DNA of 64,000 nt, taken from the NCBI GenBank assembly GCA_016719165.1, contig JADKAJ010000001.1, positions 372,001 through 436,000 on the forward strand, given 5' to 3'. The translations under genes and the position numbers were made by a program. How positions within the stretch are numbered: position 1 is the stretch's first letter; each line of letters opens with the position of its first letter. Shown one piece after another: positions 36,174-44,542 of this stretch. The notes below the pieces were generated by a model, which saw only the letters and a program-made list of their open reading frames with translations, ran no database searches and was not told the DNA's origin. The stretch comes from Chitinophagaceae bacterium. GTDB taxonomy: Bacteria > Bacteroidota > Bacteroidia > Chitinophagales > Chitinophagaceae.

Positions 36174-38510
36174 TTACAAAATGAAAGGATAGTTGATACC
36201 TAATTGTAGTTGTCCTTTTAACAGATCAGAAAATTGGTATCCGTAAAACCATTTATTCTGGCCAGCGGCATTTGCAGGTGATGGACTTGGGTCTTTGGCC
36301 TTATACGAATAATCAAGCCTGACAATAAAAAAACTAAAATCTATTCTTAGGCCAGTCCCTACACCAACGGCCAGGTCTTTGCCCAACCTGCCGAAATTGA
36401 AAATCTCTTCTGGTTTTCTGCCCTGGGCCTCCGCTTTTTTCAAAAACCATATATTCCCGATATCGGTGAAAACAGCGCCATTTACTGCTACGCCGGCGAT
36501 CCTGAACCAGGGGAAACGATATTCAATATTTGCCTCCAGTTGTACATCTCCATATCGTTCAGGGAGCCCCGTGCTGGTATTGCTGAAATCCTTGATAAAA
36601 GATCCCGGTCCCAGTTTTCGCAGCGCCCATGCCCGCATACTATTAGGGCCGCCGGCAAAATATTGTCTGAATAAGGGAAGGCTGTATCTTTTATTTGTAT
36701 CAATAGTTGAATTAAAGGCATAGCCAATACCTCCGAAGACCCTTAGCACAAGCGCCGATTTTTTAAATGTAATTTTTCTGGCAAATTCCATATCCACTTT
36801 CAGGAACCGGAAAAGATTGGAATCCAGGAAGTCACTTTTTACAAGTCTTGTAATTAATCCTGACAATTCCCCATTAATCCTGAATGAATTAATGTTCTTT
36901 TTATTTTCTTTTTTCCAGATCATTCCCCCTGTGACCGATTCTATAAATCCGTATGTAAAAATATTTTTTAGTAACGGGTTATTGTCGATCAAATCTTGTA
37001 ATTTTTTTCTTCTTTTCAGGTAAGAATATTCAATATTCGGATAGCGTATGGAAAAGAATTTATTCTTTGTCTGAAAGTCATAACCCCAGGACCCATTGAT
37101 GGTGGTAAGATTAAAAAGATCCTTTCTTTCGGTATTAGCTGCATTAAAGGACAATACAGACCTGAAATTATCTCTTAATTTTTCAGGAATCCAGTTAGTA
37201 TTAGGGATGGGGCGGGGAAAATAAATATTATGACTGATGACCATTTGCCGTGTTTGTACAAAACTGCTGTCACTTAATTCAATACCAAAACGGATATTGG
37301 TATTTGATTGTATGGCCCGTTTTGCAAAATTGCGGTTTTGAAGACTTGTATTGACGGCAATTCCAAAAAGGTTACCTGAAACGACACTCTGATTATTACT
37401 GCCTTCCAGGTTTGCACTGAACGAATATTTTTGCGCCGGGGTAAGGCGAATTACAAAATCTGCGGTATCCTGCCCTTTCCTTGCAATAGGTTCTATGTTG
37501 ACCAAACGCCAGGTGCCTAATGAATTAAAGCGGTTGATTGTCTTGTAATACATTCGCTGGTTATAAAGGTCACCTCTGCGGAAATATATATTGGGCGGTA
37601 GTATCTTTGATTTAAAAGTACTCCGGTAAGAAATAACTTTTATTCCGTTTACTATTTCTTCTTTATGTTGAATTCCGGTTGTATCAGCACTGAATTCTGG
37701 ATAAACAGTTATGTTACCAATAAAATATTTTACCAGTTTGCTGCTGTCAAACCTGGGTTTTAATCTTATTTCAAGGTTTGCGGTTGGATTTTCCCTTCTT
37801 TCTTTTAATTTTTGTAAAACTGCCAGTTGTTCAAACGGATCCAGTGAAGGACGCAAAAGTTCAATATCCAACGTGTCCCAAAGACCGATAAGTTCATCCC
37901 GTGTAAAACGGAGATAACCATTGTTCCTGTATAAGTCAACCAACCGGTCAAGTTCCATTGATATGGTTGTTTTGGCAAAAGGTTCTCCTTTCTTCAGCAG
38001 GGATTCATTTTTACCGGCAATAGTAAGAGTTTGTAATTCCTGCTGTTTAATATTAAAGCTGATGGAATCCATCCTGACAACTTTGCCAGGCGTAACATTA
38101 AAATTTACAGTAGTTCTGTATTGATCGCTTTTTATAATATTGACAGTAGTGTCGTATGTAATCGAATCTTTAAAATATCCTAAGGAAACCAATAATGCCC
38201 GCATAAAAAGCACAGATCTGTCGGCATTCGCATTATCATAGACCGGGGGCCTCTTCATGACACTGTAAAAAAGCTTTGACACAGACCGTGCCCGCATACT
38301 ATCGTCCAACTGGGCTTTCAGGCGGGATTCAAGTGTTTCCCTTTCATTGCTTGAAAAGTTCCCATTTACATTGATATTTGTCTGAAATACAAAAGGCTTA
38401 CCGGCCGGGTAGTTTTTAGGTATTACCCCACAGGAGGCTACAAGTATTGCAGGCAGAGCCATGAGAAAAAATCGCAATTTTTTAAAGCTAAATGGCTGGC
38501 CTGTTAACAT
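36174..38510 (-). CDS. Lipidated TamA-like Omp85 outer-membrane protein (TamL type)
   Basis: 778 residues from the ATG at 38510, which gives a lipoprotein signal with lipobox VASC (Cys27). A later ATG at 38462 would also keep that lipobox, while a longer frame to 38783 is antisense to the neighbouring gene. About residues 30-330 hold POTRA-like repeats; the C-terminal part is the Omp85 beta-barrel with the conserved FAGGPNSMRAWALRKLGPG motif (the family's R-G-[FY] loop as RAW) and final strand LQLGINYPFIL. Lipidated TamA homologues are known in Bacteroidota and partner TamB. Here tamB is 14 kb away. Confidence 0.88.
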   Translation of the reverse strand: MLTGQPFSFKKLRFFLMALPAILVASCGVIPKNYPAGKPFVFQTNINVNGNFSSNERETLESRLKAQLDDSMRARSVSKLFYSVMKRPPVYDNANADRSVLFMRALLVSLGYFKDSITYDTTVNIIKSDQYRTTVNFNVTPGKVVRMDSISFNIKQQELQTLTIAGKNESLLKKGEPFAKTTISMELDRLVDLYRNNGYLRFTRDELIGLWDTLDIELLRPSLDPFEQLAVLQKLKERRENPTANLEIRLKPRFDSSKLVKYFIGNITVYPEFSADTTGIQHKEEIVNGIKVISYRSTFKSKILPPNIYFRRGDLYNQRMYYKTINRFNSLGTWRLVNIEPIARKGQDTADFVIRLTPAQKYSFSANLEGSNNQSVVSGNLFGIAVNTSLQNRNFAKRAIQSNTNIRFGIELSDSSFVQTRQMVISHNIYFPRPIPNTNWIPEKLRDNFRSVLSFNAANTERKDLFNLTTINGSWGYDFQTKNKFFSIRYPNIEYSYLKRRKKLQDLIDNNPLLKNIFTYGFIESVTGGMIWKKENKKNINSFRINGELSGLITRLVKSDFLDSNLFRFLKVDMEFARKITFKKSALVLRVFGGIGYAFNSTIDTNKRYSLPLFRQYFAGGPNSMRAWALRKLGPGSFIKDFSNTSTGLPERYGDVQLEANIEYRFPWFRIAGVAVNGAVFTDIGNIWFLKKAEAQGRKPEEIFNFGRLGKDLAVGVGTGLRIDFSFFIVRLDYSYKAKDPSPSPANAAGQNKWFYGYQFSDLLKGQLQLGINYPFIL

Positions 38511-38529
38511 AGATTTTAAAAGAAAGTGT

Positions 38530-39264
38530 ATGCTTGTCAAATCGAAGATCAAATATATCCAAAGTTTAGGCCAGAAAAAAAACAGGGATGAAGCATGTGT
38601 CTTTATTGCGGAAGGGCCAAAAATAGTTTCAGAATTGCTGGAAACTGATAAAACTGAGCAAATAGAGATATATGCAGTAAAAGACTGGATAATTGAGAAT
38701 GAAAAACTATTAGCAAAATCAACTGTGATTGAAATTACCGAGGAGGATTTAGAGAAAATTTCACAATTAAAAACGCCAAACAAGGTTCTTGCAATTATAA
38801 ATCAATTTGCTACTGCCGGAACAATTGAGGCAAAGGGTAAACTCACATTGGCTTTATGCGGAATTCAAGATCCCGGAAACCTGGGCACTATTATCCGGAT
38901 TGCGGATTGGTTTGGTATAGAACAGGTTGTTTGCAGCAAAGATTCTGCAGATGTTTATAATCCCAAGGTGATTCAGTCTACGATGGGAAGTATAGCAAGG
39001 GTAAATGTCTTCTATACAGAGTTAGAAGAGTGGCTTGCCGGCCAAAAAGGTATAAATATTTACGCTACGGTTTTGGATGGACAGGATGTATCCCAAATAA
39101 AGAAAATAGAGCAGGGGATCATATTAATTGGCAATGAGTCAAAAGGGATCAGTCCGGGAATATTAAAACTTGCAAATGCCAGAATTACTATTCCTCAGAA
39201 GGGAAAAGCGGAGTCGCTTAATGCAGGAGTAGCTACCGGAATCGTCTTGTCACATCTTACCTGA
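38530..39264 (+). CDS. TrmH/SpoU family RNA 2'-O-methyltransferase
   Basis: A 244-residue SPOUT methyltransferase. The preferred ATG at 38530 (MLVKSKIKYIQSLGQKKNR) matches the usual start of the RNA-substrate-binding domain. The SPOUT part has ALCGIQDPGNLGTIIRIADWF, VIQSTMGSIARVNVF, ILIGNESKGISPGIL and the knot end IPQKGKAESLNAGVATGIVL. It should methylate a ribose in rRNA or tRNA; the exact site is unknown. It starts 19 bases from the divergent Omp85 start and its stop overlaps the next converging gene by eight bases. Confidence 0.92.
   Translation: MLVKSKIKYIQSLGQKKNRDEACVFIAEGPKIVSELLETDKTEQIEIYAVKDWIIENEKLLAKSTVIEITEEDLEKISQLKTPNKVLAIINQFATAGTIEAKGKLTLALCGIQDPGNLGTIIRIADWFGIEQVVCSKDSADVYNPKVIQSTMGSIARVNVFYTELEEWLAGQKGINIYATVLDGQDVSQIKKIEQGIILIGNESKGISPGILKLANARITIPQKGKAESLNAGVATGIVLSHLT
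38550..38557 (-). promoter_or_regulatory. Possible minus-7 box (TATATTTG) for the TamL-type gene
   Basis: Exact TAnnTTTG on the minus strand, 39 bases before the preferred ATG, inside the trmH-family coding sequence. With only 19 bases between the divergent starts, the promoters must lie within the opposite genes. Confidence 0.35.
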
Positions 39265-40492
39265 ATTGTATTGCTTTTACAGGTTGGATTTTTTTTACCA
39301 ATAGTGAAGGTATCATCATAATAAGAAAACATACTATTAAAGTGCCTGCACAGATGGCGGCTACCTGCCACCAGATAATTTTCACAGCCGCCGCACTGAG
39401 ATAATAGGCTTCTTCTTTCAATTTGATAAAGCCGGTCTCTTGCTGGATCCATAAAAGGCCAATTGCAACAACTGCACCGATAATGATGCCTGTAATAGTG
39501 ATGATAAGTGAATGGCGGAGAAATATCTTCTGAACGGTCCAGTCTGTGGCACCCAATGATTTTAAAATTCCTATCATTCTCACTCTTTCAAGTACGAGGA
39601 TCAGCAAACAGGTGATAAGGTTAATAACAGCAACGATAACCATGAAGCCAATCAATACATTTCTTGTTACGTCCTGCATATTCAACCAGTCGAAAATATT
39701 GGGAGAAACTTTTTTGACACTGATGGCATCCCAGGTGCCTGGAAATGCATCCATATTGTATAGTTGATTGGCAGTGCTGTCTATCTTTTTATAATCATGT
39801 AAAAAAATCTCATAACCACCCACTTCGTCTGCCTGCCAGTTATTTAGTTGCTGGATCAGTTTGATATCTCCGATAGCAAAAAGCCTGTCATATTCTTCAA
39901 TGCCTGTTTTATAGATACCAGTGATGGTTATTTTTCGTGGCCGGGGATTTTCACCGGGCATGATAAAATAAATGATGATACTGTCATTTACATTTAAATT
40001 CATGCGGGTGGCTGTGTATTCTGAAACAAGGATTTCCCTGCTGAAAGTGCTGTCTGTAAAACGGATAGGCCTCCCTTGCCTGATGAATTGCTGCAGGTTC
40101 TTAAAATCGTAAGTGCTATCGAGACCTTTTACCAGGATCCCTTCAATATCTTCCGGCGTTTTCAGAATTGCATACCGGGTAGCAAAAGGATGTATACTTT
40201 TTACTTCAGGATTTTGAAGTATGGAAGTAATCAATGAATCGTTTTTATAAATAGGAGTTTCTTCCGAAATTATGGCTTTGCCAGGTTGCTTTTCCTGGAT
40301 ACGGATATGTCCCCAAAAGCTGAATACTTTCTGGCTCACTGCCTCCTGGAAACCGTTGGCAAGTGATAAGGTGACAATCATTACCGCCACACTGATAATG
40401 GTAGCTATCACCGATAAGCGGATGATAAACCTGGAAAAGGTTTTTTGCTGATTAAATGCTATGCGATTTGCTATAAAGCCTGCAACCTTCAA
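39257..40492 (-). CDS. FtsX/LolE-type ABC transporter permease
   Basis: Membrane subunit of an ABC transporter of the LolC/LolE-MacB type, 411 residues. I prefer the TTG at 40492 (MKVAGFIANRIAFNQQKTFS), since FIAxRIxFxxQKxFSRFI is the normal start of these proteins. First membrane helix about 25-50, a large extracytoplasmic MacB-like domain (about 60-270), then three FtsX helices including VLERVRMIGILKSLGATDW, the coupling-helix motif. The family extracts lipoproteins or exports other cargo. No ATPase gene is adjacent, so it must pair with one elsewhere. Overlaps the converging methyltransferase by eight bases. Confidence 0.85.
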   Translation of the reverse strand: MKVAGFIANRIAFNQQKTFSRFIIRLSVIATIISVAVMIVTLSLANGFQEAVSQKVFSFWGHIRIQEKQPGKAIISEETPIYKNDSLITSILQNPEVKSIHPFATRYAILKTPEDIEGILVKGLDSTYDFKNLQQFIRQGRPIRFTDSTFSREILVSEYTATRMNLNVNDSIIIYFIMPGENPRPRKITITGIYKTGIEEYDRLFAIGDIKLIQQLNNWQADEVGGYEIFLHDYKKIDSTANQLYNMDAFPGTWDAISVKKVSPNIFDWLNMQDVTRNVLIGFMVIVAVINLITCLLILVLERVRMIGILKSLGATDWTVQKIFLRHSLIITITGIIIGAVVAIGLLWIQQETGFIKLKEEAYYLSAAAVKIIWWQVAAICAGTLIVCFLIMMIPSLLVKKIQPVKAIQFR

Positions 40493-40589
40493 AATGAATT
40501 GTTTGTCTTTCTCAAAAATAAGGTGGTTACAAAGATTTATCCTGTTTTTTGCCTTATTTTCAGATATTATTTTCAATGATAAGAGCCCG

Positions 40590-41870
40590 ATGAAAAAATA
40601 TACTTTATTTATTCTGTTAATTTTTGCTTTTGGTGTTCATGCCCAGATACCTGATCATGTATATAAATCAAATATCCGTACTATAAAGCTTTTTAAGTAT
40701 GGTGATATGTACGGTTATCCTGTACTTACACTCAATAGTAATGACCAATTGGAGCTGCATTTTGATGATATGGATGGGGATGTGAAGTATTACTATTACA
40801 GTTTTCAGTTATGCAATGCAGACTGGACGCCGGCTAATGTTCAGCCATTTGATTATATCCGGGGTTTTCAAAGTAATCGCATCGGTAATTATCGCACCTC
40901 ATCAATTGTGCAGACCCGTTACACTCATTACCAGGCTGTTTTTCCCGAGAGAAATTCATCTCCTACTAAAGGCGGGAACTATTTGTTAAAGGTTTTCCTG
41001 AATGACGATACATCAAAGCTGGTTTTTACAAAGCGATTCCTCGCAGTCAATAAGAAGGCATCTGTATCAGGCCAGGTTTTGCAACCTTTCAATGGTAATT
41101 TTTTTCAAACACATCAGCGGGTACAGGCTTCTGTAAGTACGGCCGCCGGGCAGATTAATCCATTTTCACCGCAAGACCTGAAAGTGGTTGTGCTGCAAAA
41201 TAATATATGGTCGTCAGCATCACTGATAGACCGGCCTACTGTGTTCAGGGGTAATTATTATGAATACAGTGACGATGAGAATACCACATTTGCTGCGGGA
41301 AAGGAATGGCGGTGGATTGACCTGCGAAGTCTCAGGCTCCGGAGTGACAGGGTATTGAAAATAGTTGATAGCGATTCCAGCGACCGTACAGACATTTATG
41401 TAAATCCTGATGGAGAACGTCGCCAGCAACTATATGTTTATTACCGTGATCTGAATGGCATCTATACTATCGAGAACCGTGATAATGCTAATCCTTTCTG
41501 GCAAAGTGAATATGCATGGGTCCACTTTACTTTCGCCCCGGCAGGCAACCGCCCTTACGAAGGTAAAACTGTCTATCTTTTTGGGGAGCTTACCAATTAC
41601 AGCCAGGGTGATGATTCACGGATGGTTTTCAATGAAGAAAAAGGGGTGTATGAGAAAGCCCTTTATCTGAAGCAGGGATTTTATAATTATTCTTACGTAA
41701 CGCTGACAGACAAGAAACAGGTTGATTTTGCATCATCCCTGGAAAATACAGAAGGAAATTACTGGGGAACTGAAAATAGTTATACTATTTTGGTTTATTT
41801 CCGTCCATTTGGTGCCCGAACAGATGAGTTAATTGGCTTTGCAAACATAAATTCTGCATTTCAGCGCTGA
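40590..41870 (+). CDS. Type IX secretion system plug protein (DUF5103)
   Basis: A 426-residue exported protein. The ATG at 40590 starts a signal peptide (MKKYTLFILLIFAFGVHAQ). The mature start DHVYKSNIRTIKLFKYGD and the blocks YYYYSFQLCNADWTPANVQPFDYIRGFQSN and RTDIYVNPDGERRQQLYVYYRDLNG are characteristic of DUF5103. The family includes the protein that plugs the periplasmic side of the SprA translocon of the type IX secretion system. Its presence implies this organism has a type IX system elsewhere. Sits upstream of the SRP RNA gene. Confidence 0.88.
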   Translation: MKKYTLFILLIFAFGVHAQIPDHVYKSNIRTIKLFKYGDMYGYPVLTLNSNDQLELHFDDMDGDVKYYYYSFQLCNADWTPANVQPFDYIRGFQSNRIGNYRTSSIVQTRYTHYQAVFPERNSSPTKGGNYLLKVFLNDDTSKLVFTKRFLAVNKKASVSGQVLQPFNGNFFQTHQRVQASVSTAAGQINPFSPQDLKVVVLQNNIWSSASLIDRPTVFRGNYYEYSDDENTTFAAGKEWRWIDLRSLRLRSDRVLKIVDSDSSDRTDIYVNPDGERRQQLYVYYRDLNGIYTIENRDNANPFWQSEYAWVHFTFAPAGNRPYEGKTVYLFGELTNYSQGDDSRMVFNEEKGVYEKALYLKQGFYNYSYVTLTDKKQVDFASSLENTEGNYWGTENSYTILVYFRPFGARTDELIGFANINSAFQR

Positions 41871-41911
41871 GAGTTTTTTTAATTCATCTTCCCTATTAAA
41901 TGTTGCTCCCT

Positions 41912-41919
41912 TATCTTTG
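41912..41919 (+). promoter_or_regulatory. ffs: Bacteroidota minus-7 box (TATCTTTG) of the SRP RNA gene
   Basis: Exact TAnnTTTG, ending four bases before the first paired base of the RNA (41924), which fits the expected start site well. No clear TTTG upstream. Confidence 0.65.
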
Positions 41920-41923
41920 CGGC

Positions 41924-42017
41924 GGCAGGTCTTACACGACCAGCTCCTGCTGAACCCTCCCAGGGCCGGAAGGCAGCAAGAGTAGGTGGTTGAGCGGTGC
42001 GATGTAATCAGCCTGCC
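41924..42017 (+). ncRNA. ffs: Signal recognition particle RNA, small bacterial type
   Basis: The RNA component of the signal recognition particle, which with Ffh targets nascent membrane and secreted proteins. The conserved hairpin core reads CCAGGGCCGGAAGGCAGCAAG with GGAA tetraloop at 41968-41971, and the asymmetric-loop AGCA follows. The ends GGCAGG (41924-41929) and CCTGCC (42012-42017) pair. About 94 nt, with no Alu domain, as expected for Gram-negative bacteria. A run of eight T follows at 42019-42026. Confidence 0.93.
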
Positions 42018-42026
42018 ATTTTTTTT
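42018..42026 (+). terminator. ffs: T-run ending the SRP RNA gene
   Basis: Eight consecutive T directly after the closing stem of the SRP RNA, so the RNA's own end helix can act as the terminator hairpin. Confidence 0.7.
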
Positions 42027-42049
42027 CTTCATTACCAATTCCCTGTTTT

Positions 42050-42703
42050 ATGAAATTTTTTATTGATACAGCGAACCTGGCTCAGATCAAAGAGGCAAAT
42101 GAGTTAGGCATTCTTGACGGTGTTACAACTAACCCTTCTCTGATGGCTAAAGAAGGCATAAAAGGCGAAGCGGCCATTATGAATCATTATAAAACCATTT
42201 GTGAAATGGTGGATGGTGATATCAGTGCCGAAGTAATAAGTACTGAATTTAATGGTATTGTTGAAGAGGGAAAGAAACTGGCTGCTATTCACCCGAATAT
42301 TGTAGTAAAAGTACCCATGATCAAAGATGGGATAAAAGCAATCAAATGGTTTACTGATAACGGTATCAGGACAAATTGTACGCTGGTTTTCTCTGCCGGA
42401 CAGGCAATCCTGGCTGCAAAAGCAGGCGCTACTTACCTGTCTCCTTTCATTGGCCGTATAGATGACAGCAACTGGGATGGTATTGATCTTATTTCACAGA
42501 TTTCGCATATATACTCTATACAGGGTTTCAAAACCGAAATACTGGCTGCTTCCATCCGCAACGCTTTACATATTGTAAGATGTGCTGAAGCCGGTGCAGA
42601 TGTTTGCACCTGCCCCCTTGATTCTATCCTCGGTTTATTGAAACATCCATTGACAGATATAGGCCTGGCTAAGTTTTTGGAAGATGCTAAGAAAACCGCA
42701 TAA
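42050..42703 (+). CDS. fsa: Fructose-6-phosphate aldolase / transaldolase-like protein
   Basis: A class I Schiff-base aldolase of 217 residues, the length of the FSA/TalC group. MKFFIDTANLAQIKEANELGILDGVTTNPSL is the textbook N-terminus. The Schiff-base Lys lies in IVVKVPMIKDG; NCTLVFSAGQAILAAKAGATYLSPFIGRIDD and the C-terminal GADVCTCPLDSI block complete the barrel. Members either cleave fructose 6-phosphate or act as transaldolases; which one applies cannot be read from sequence alone. It follows the SRP RNA and ends before a strong terminator. Confidence 0.92.
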   Translation: MKFFIDTANLAQIKEANELGILDGVTTNPSLMAKEGIKGEAAIMNHYKTICEMVDGDISAEVISTEFNGIVEEGKKLAAIHPNIVVKVPMIKDGIKAIKWFTDNGIRTNCTLVFSAGQAILAAKAGATYLSPFIGRIDDSNWDGIDLISQISHIYSIQGFKTEILAASIRNALHIVRCAEAGADVCTCPLDSILGLLKHPLTDIGLAKFLEDAKKTA

Positions 42704-42723
42704 AAAATAAACAGCAACTTGTT

Positions 42724-42753
42724 AAAAGCCCCCGGACTTCCAGGGGCTTTTTT
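42724..42753. terminator. Hairpin terminator after fsa
   Basis: AAAAGCCCC (42724-42732) pairs with GGGGCTTTT (42743-42751) across a ten-base loop, followed by T residues. It also overlaps the stop of the converging gene, so it can work in both directions. Confidence 0.85.
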
Positions 42754-43159
42754 ATTGTCGTTTTTTATTTTTTGTTTTTTCCTGTGGAGTGCCTTTCATG
42801 ATTTGATCAATCGTAGGTAGATCCCCATCTGGCTTTGTTTTGATCCAGATCGTTCGTTCAATAACAATCGAGGGGTTTGTTTTCAATACTGCCTTAACAG
42901 TTACTTTTTTTTCCTGAAAATCAGGCGGAATTATTAATTCATTCCCTTTAAATGTGGCAGATGGACAGGTAAACTGTATTTCTTTAGCAGTTAATGGTTG
43001 CCATTGTCCGTTTGACATTTTCCCGTCTACGTTGATATAATTATGTTGTCCTTTTTTAAGGCTGTCGGTATAGAGATGGAAATAAATGCTGTCAATTTTC
43101 TGGGCTTTGAGTCCCAAAACTGAAAAAATAAGTGTTAGAATGAGTAGCGTTCTTTTCAT
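42752..43159 (-). CDS. Exported hypothetical protein, 135 residues
   Basis: A secreted small protein with signal peptide (about 1-19, ending LGLKA-Q). The mature part has beta-rich segments (ITYLYTDSLKKGQHNYINVDG region; VKAVLKTNPSIVIERTIWIKTKP), resembling a single Ig-like or Big-like domain, and a Lys-rich tail. No family recognised. Codon use and length support a real gene; it converges with fsa. Confidence 0.65.
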   Translation of the reverse strand: MKRTLLILTLIFSVLGLKAQKIDSIYFHLYTDSLKKGQHNYINVDGKMSNGQWQPLTAKEIQFTCPSATFKGNELIIPPDFQEKKVTVKAVLKTNPSIVIERTIWIKTKPDGDLPTIDQIMKGTPQEKTKNKKRQ

Positions 43160-43334
43160 TATATATAGTAAAGTCGAAAATTCAGGCCAAAAAGTTGTTT
43201 AATGAAATTTGTTAACAGAATTTATAGAAAAGCCACTTCATACTATTCATTGTAAGGGACTGAGGCCTTCTCAGGAATCATTTATTTGATCCGAAAATTA
43301 ATTAGTGAATATACTTTAGATTATTCAGATCAGG

Positions 43335-43356
43335 AACCCTTACCGGTGTAAGGGTT
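43335..43356. repeat. Perfect hairpin in an intergenic region
   Basis: AACCCTTAC and GTAAGGGTT form a perfect 9-bp stem around CGGT. It lies 35 bases beyond the stop of the phytase-like gene (43391) and lacks a T run on either strand, so it is not a standard terminator. The 231-base gap 43160-43390 shows no other structure I can name. Confidence 0.6.
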
Positions 43357-43390
43357 TCACGAATCGCTCAAAGAAATATAAATCAAAACT

Positions 43391-44308
43391 TTATTTCTTT
43401 TTGAGTTCCAGCAAAATTGTTTTTTCTTTTGCGGGTTGGTCACAAAGAGCCTTGCCGGAAGTATTGTCGCTGATGATATAGATAGTGCCATTGCTATCAA
43501 CCGTAATGCCTTCAAGGTTCATGCTATAATCCTGGTCCTTAAACTGGTTGGATATTTCAGAAAAATTCTCAACAGGTATATTCTTAAGAGAGGTAGCAGA
43601 TAAATTACCTTCTTCATCTATATCTATTGATTCAATAAACTGTTTTCTAAGTTTACCTTTTGAGAATGATTTGAGACAGATAAGCCTTCCGTTTTGGCTG
43701 TCCACACAAATGTCTGAGTATCTCCACTGCGGATTTTCCAGCGGCAATTCAATTACTGATTCAAATTTCAACATAATTTCAGCACTGTCATTAGTTGCAG
43801 TAATAGTATAGGTATATATCTGTGATACTGACATGTCTTCATTTCTTTCCCGTAACAGGTAGAATTTATTATTCTTTTCATTGGCAGCAATACCTTCCAT
43901 ACCATCACCACTTTTTGATTTGGGGGGCAGTGGTAAAGAGATCTCTACTTGCCTGAGTTTGCCGTTTTGAGGATTGACTTCATACACAGCAGCCACATTT
44001 TCAGACACCAGGTATAATTTGCCATTGCAGGAAGTGATACCTTCCATTTCAAAATTCTGCGGTACCTGTATGTTGATGCTGTTGCTGATACTTTTTGTTT
44101 CCGGATCAAAGACAAAAACAACCGGGCATCGTTCAGATGCGAAGTATAATTTACTATCCAGGTATTTCATTCCTGAAATGCAGACTTGTTTATCCAGTTC
44201 AATTGGTAAAGGAATATTATTTACGCCATAAAGGGGTGATTGCGGGGGTTGTGCGAATACAGTTATAAAACAAAATACACTTACAATCAGGAAACTATTT
44301 TTCAGCAT
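43391..44308 (-). CDS. Exported beta-propeller protein, phytase-like / SdiA-regulated type
   Basis: A 305-residue secreted protein with signal peptide (about 1-19). Repeated blade-like segments with the pattern MEGI(T/A) appear at about 89, 137 and 265 (EMEGITSCNGKLYLVSE, MEGIAANEKNNKFYLL, NLEGITVDSNGTIYIISD). That matches beta-propellers of the phytase-like (esterase-like activity of phytase) or SdiA-regulated groups. Phosphate release or a binding role is possible; catalytic residues cannot be assigned. A TAACTTTG box sits on the minus strand at 44310-44317, one base from the ATG. Confidence 0.72.
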   Translation of the reverse strand: MLKNSFLIVSVFCFITVFAQPPQSPLYGVNNIPLPIELDKQVCISGMKYLDSKLYFASERCPVVFVFDPETKSISNSINIQVPQNFEMEGITSCNGKLYLVSENVAAVYEVNPQNGKLRQVEISLPLPPKSKSGDGMEGIAANEKNNKFYLLRERNEDMSVSQIYTYTITATNDSAEIMLKFESVIELPLENPQWRYSDICVDSQNGRLICLKSFSKGKLRKQFIESIDIDEEGNLSATSLKNIPVENFSEISNQFKDQDYSMNLEGITVDSNGTIYIISDNTSGKALCDQPAKEKTILLELKKK

Positions 44309-44542
44309 GCAAAGTTATTTTTTTAGCTACACCCCCGGTTTGTACTATCCGGGAGTAAACAGACGCCGGATTTTTACAAAGGTTGTAATAGTGATTAGTG
44401 TGTAAGATAATAAGTTTTACTAAATTTAGTATTAAGCAGCAGGTTAAAGCAATAAGCGCTGGCAAAATGATACACAAAAAGCAGGGAAATCTACCTTTTA
44501 TTGATATTGCTGGTTGATTGTAAGCTAAATCGAATTTTTATA

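Noticed and set aside
38511..38783. N-terminal extension of the Omp85 gene
   Set aside because: The extra 91 residues lie antisense to the TrmH-family gene and precede a normal lipoprotein signal, so a start at 38510 is better.
42752..43390. Rho-independent terminator at the 43335 hairpin
   Set aside because: The stem is perfect but neither strand has a following T run, so it is reported only as a hairpin.
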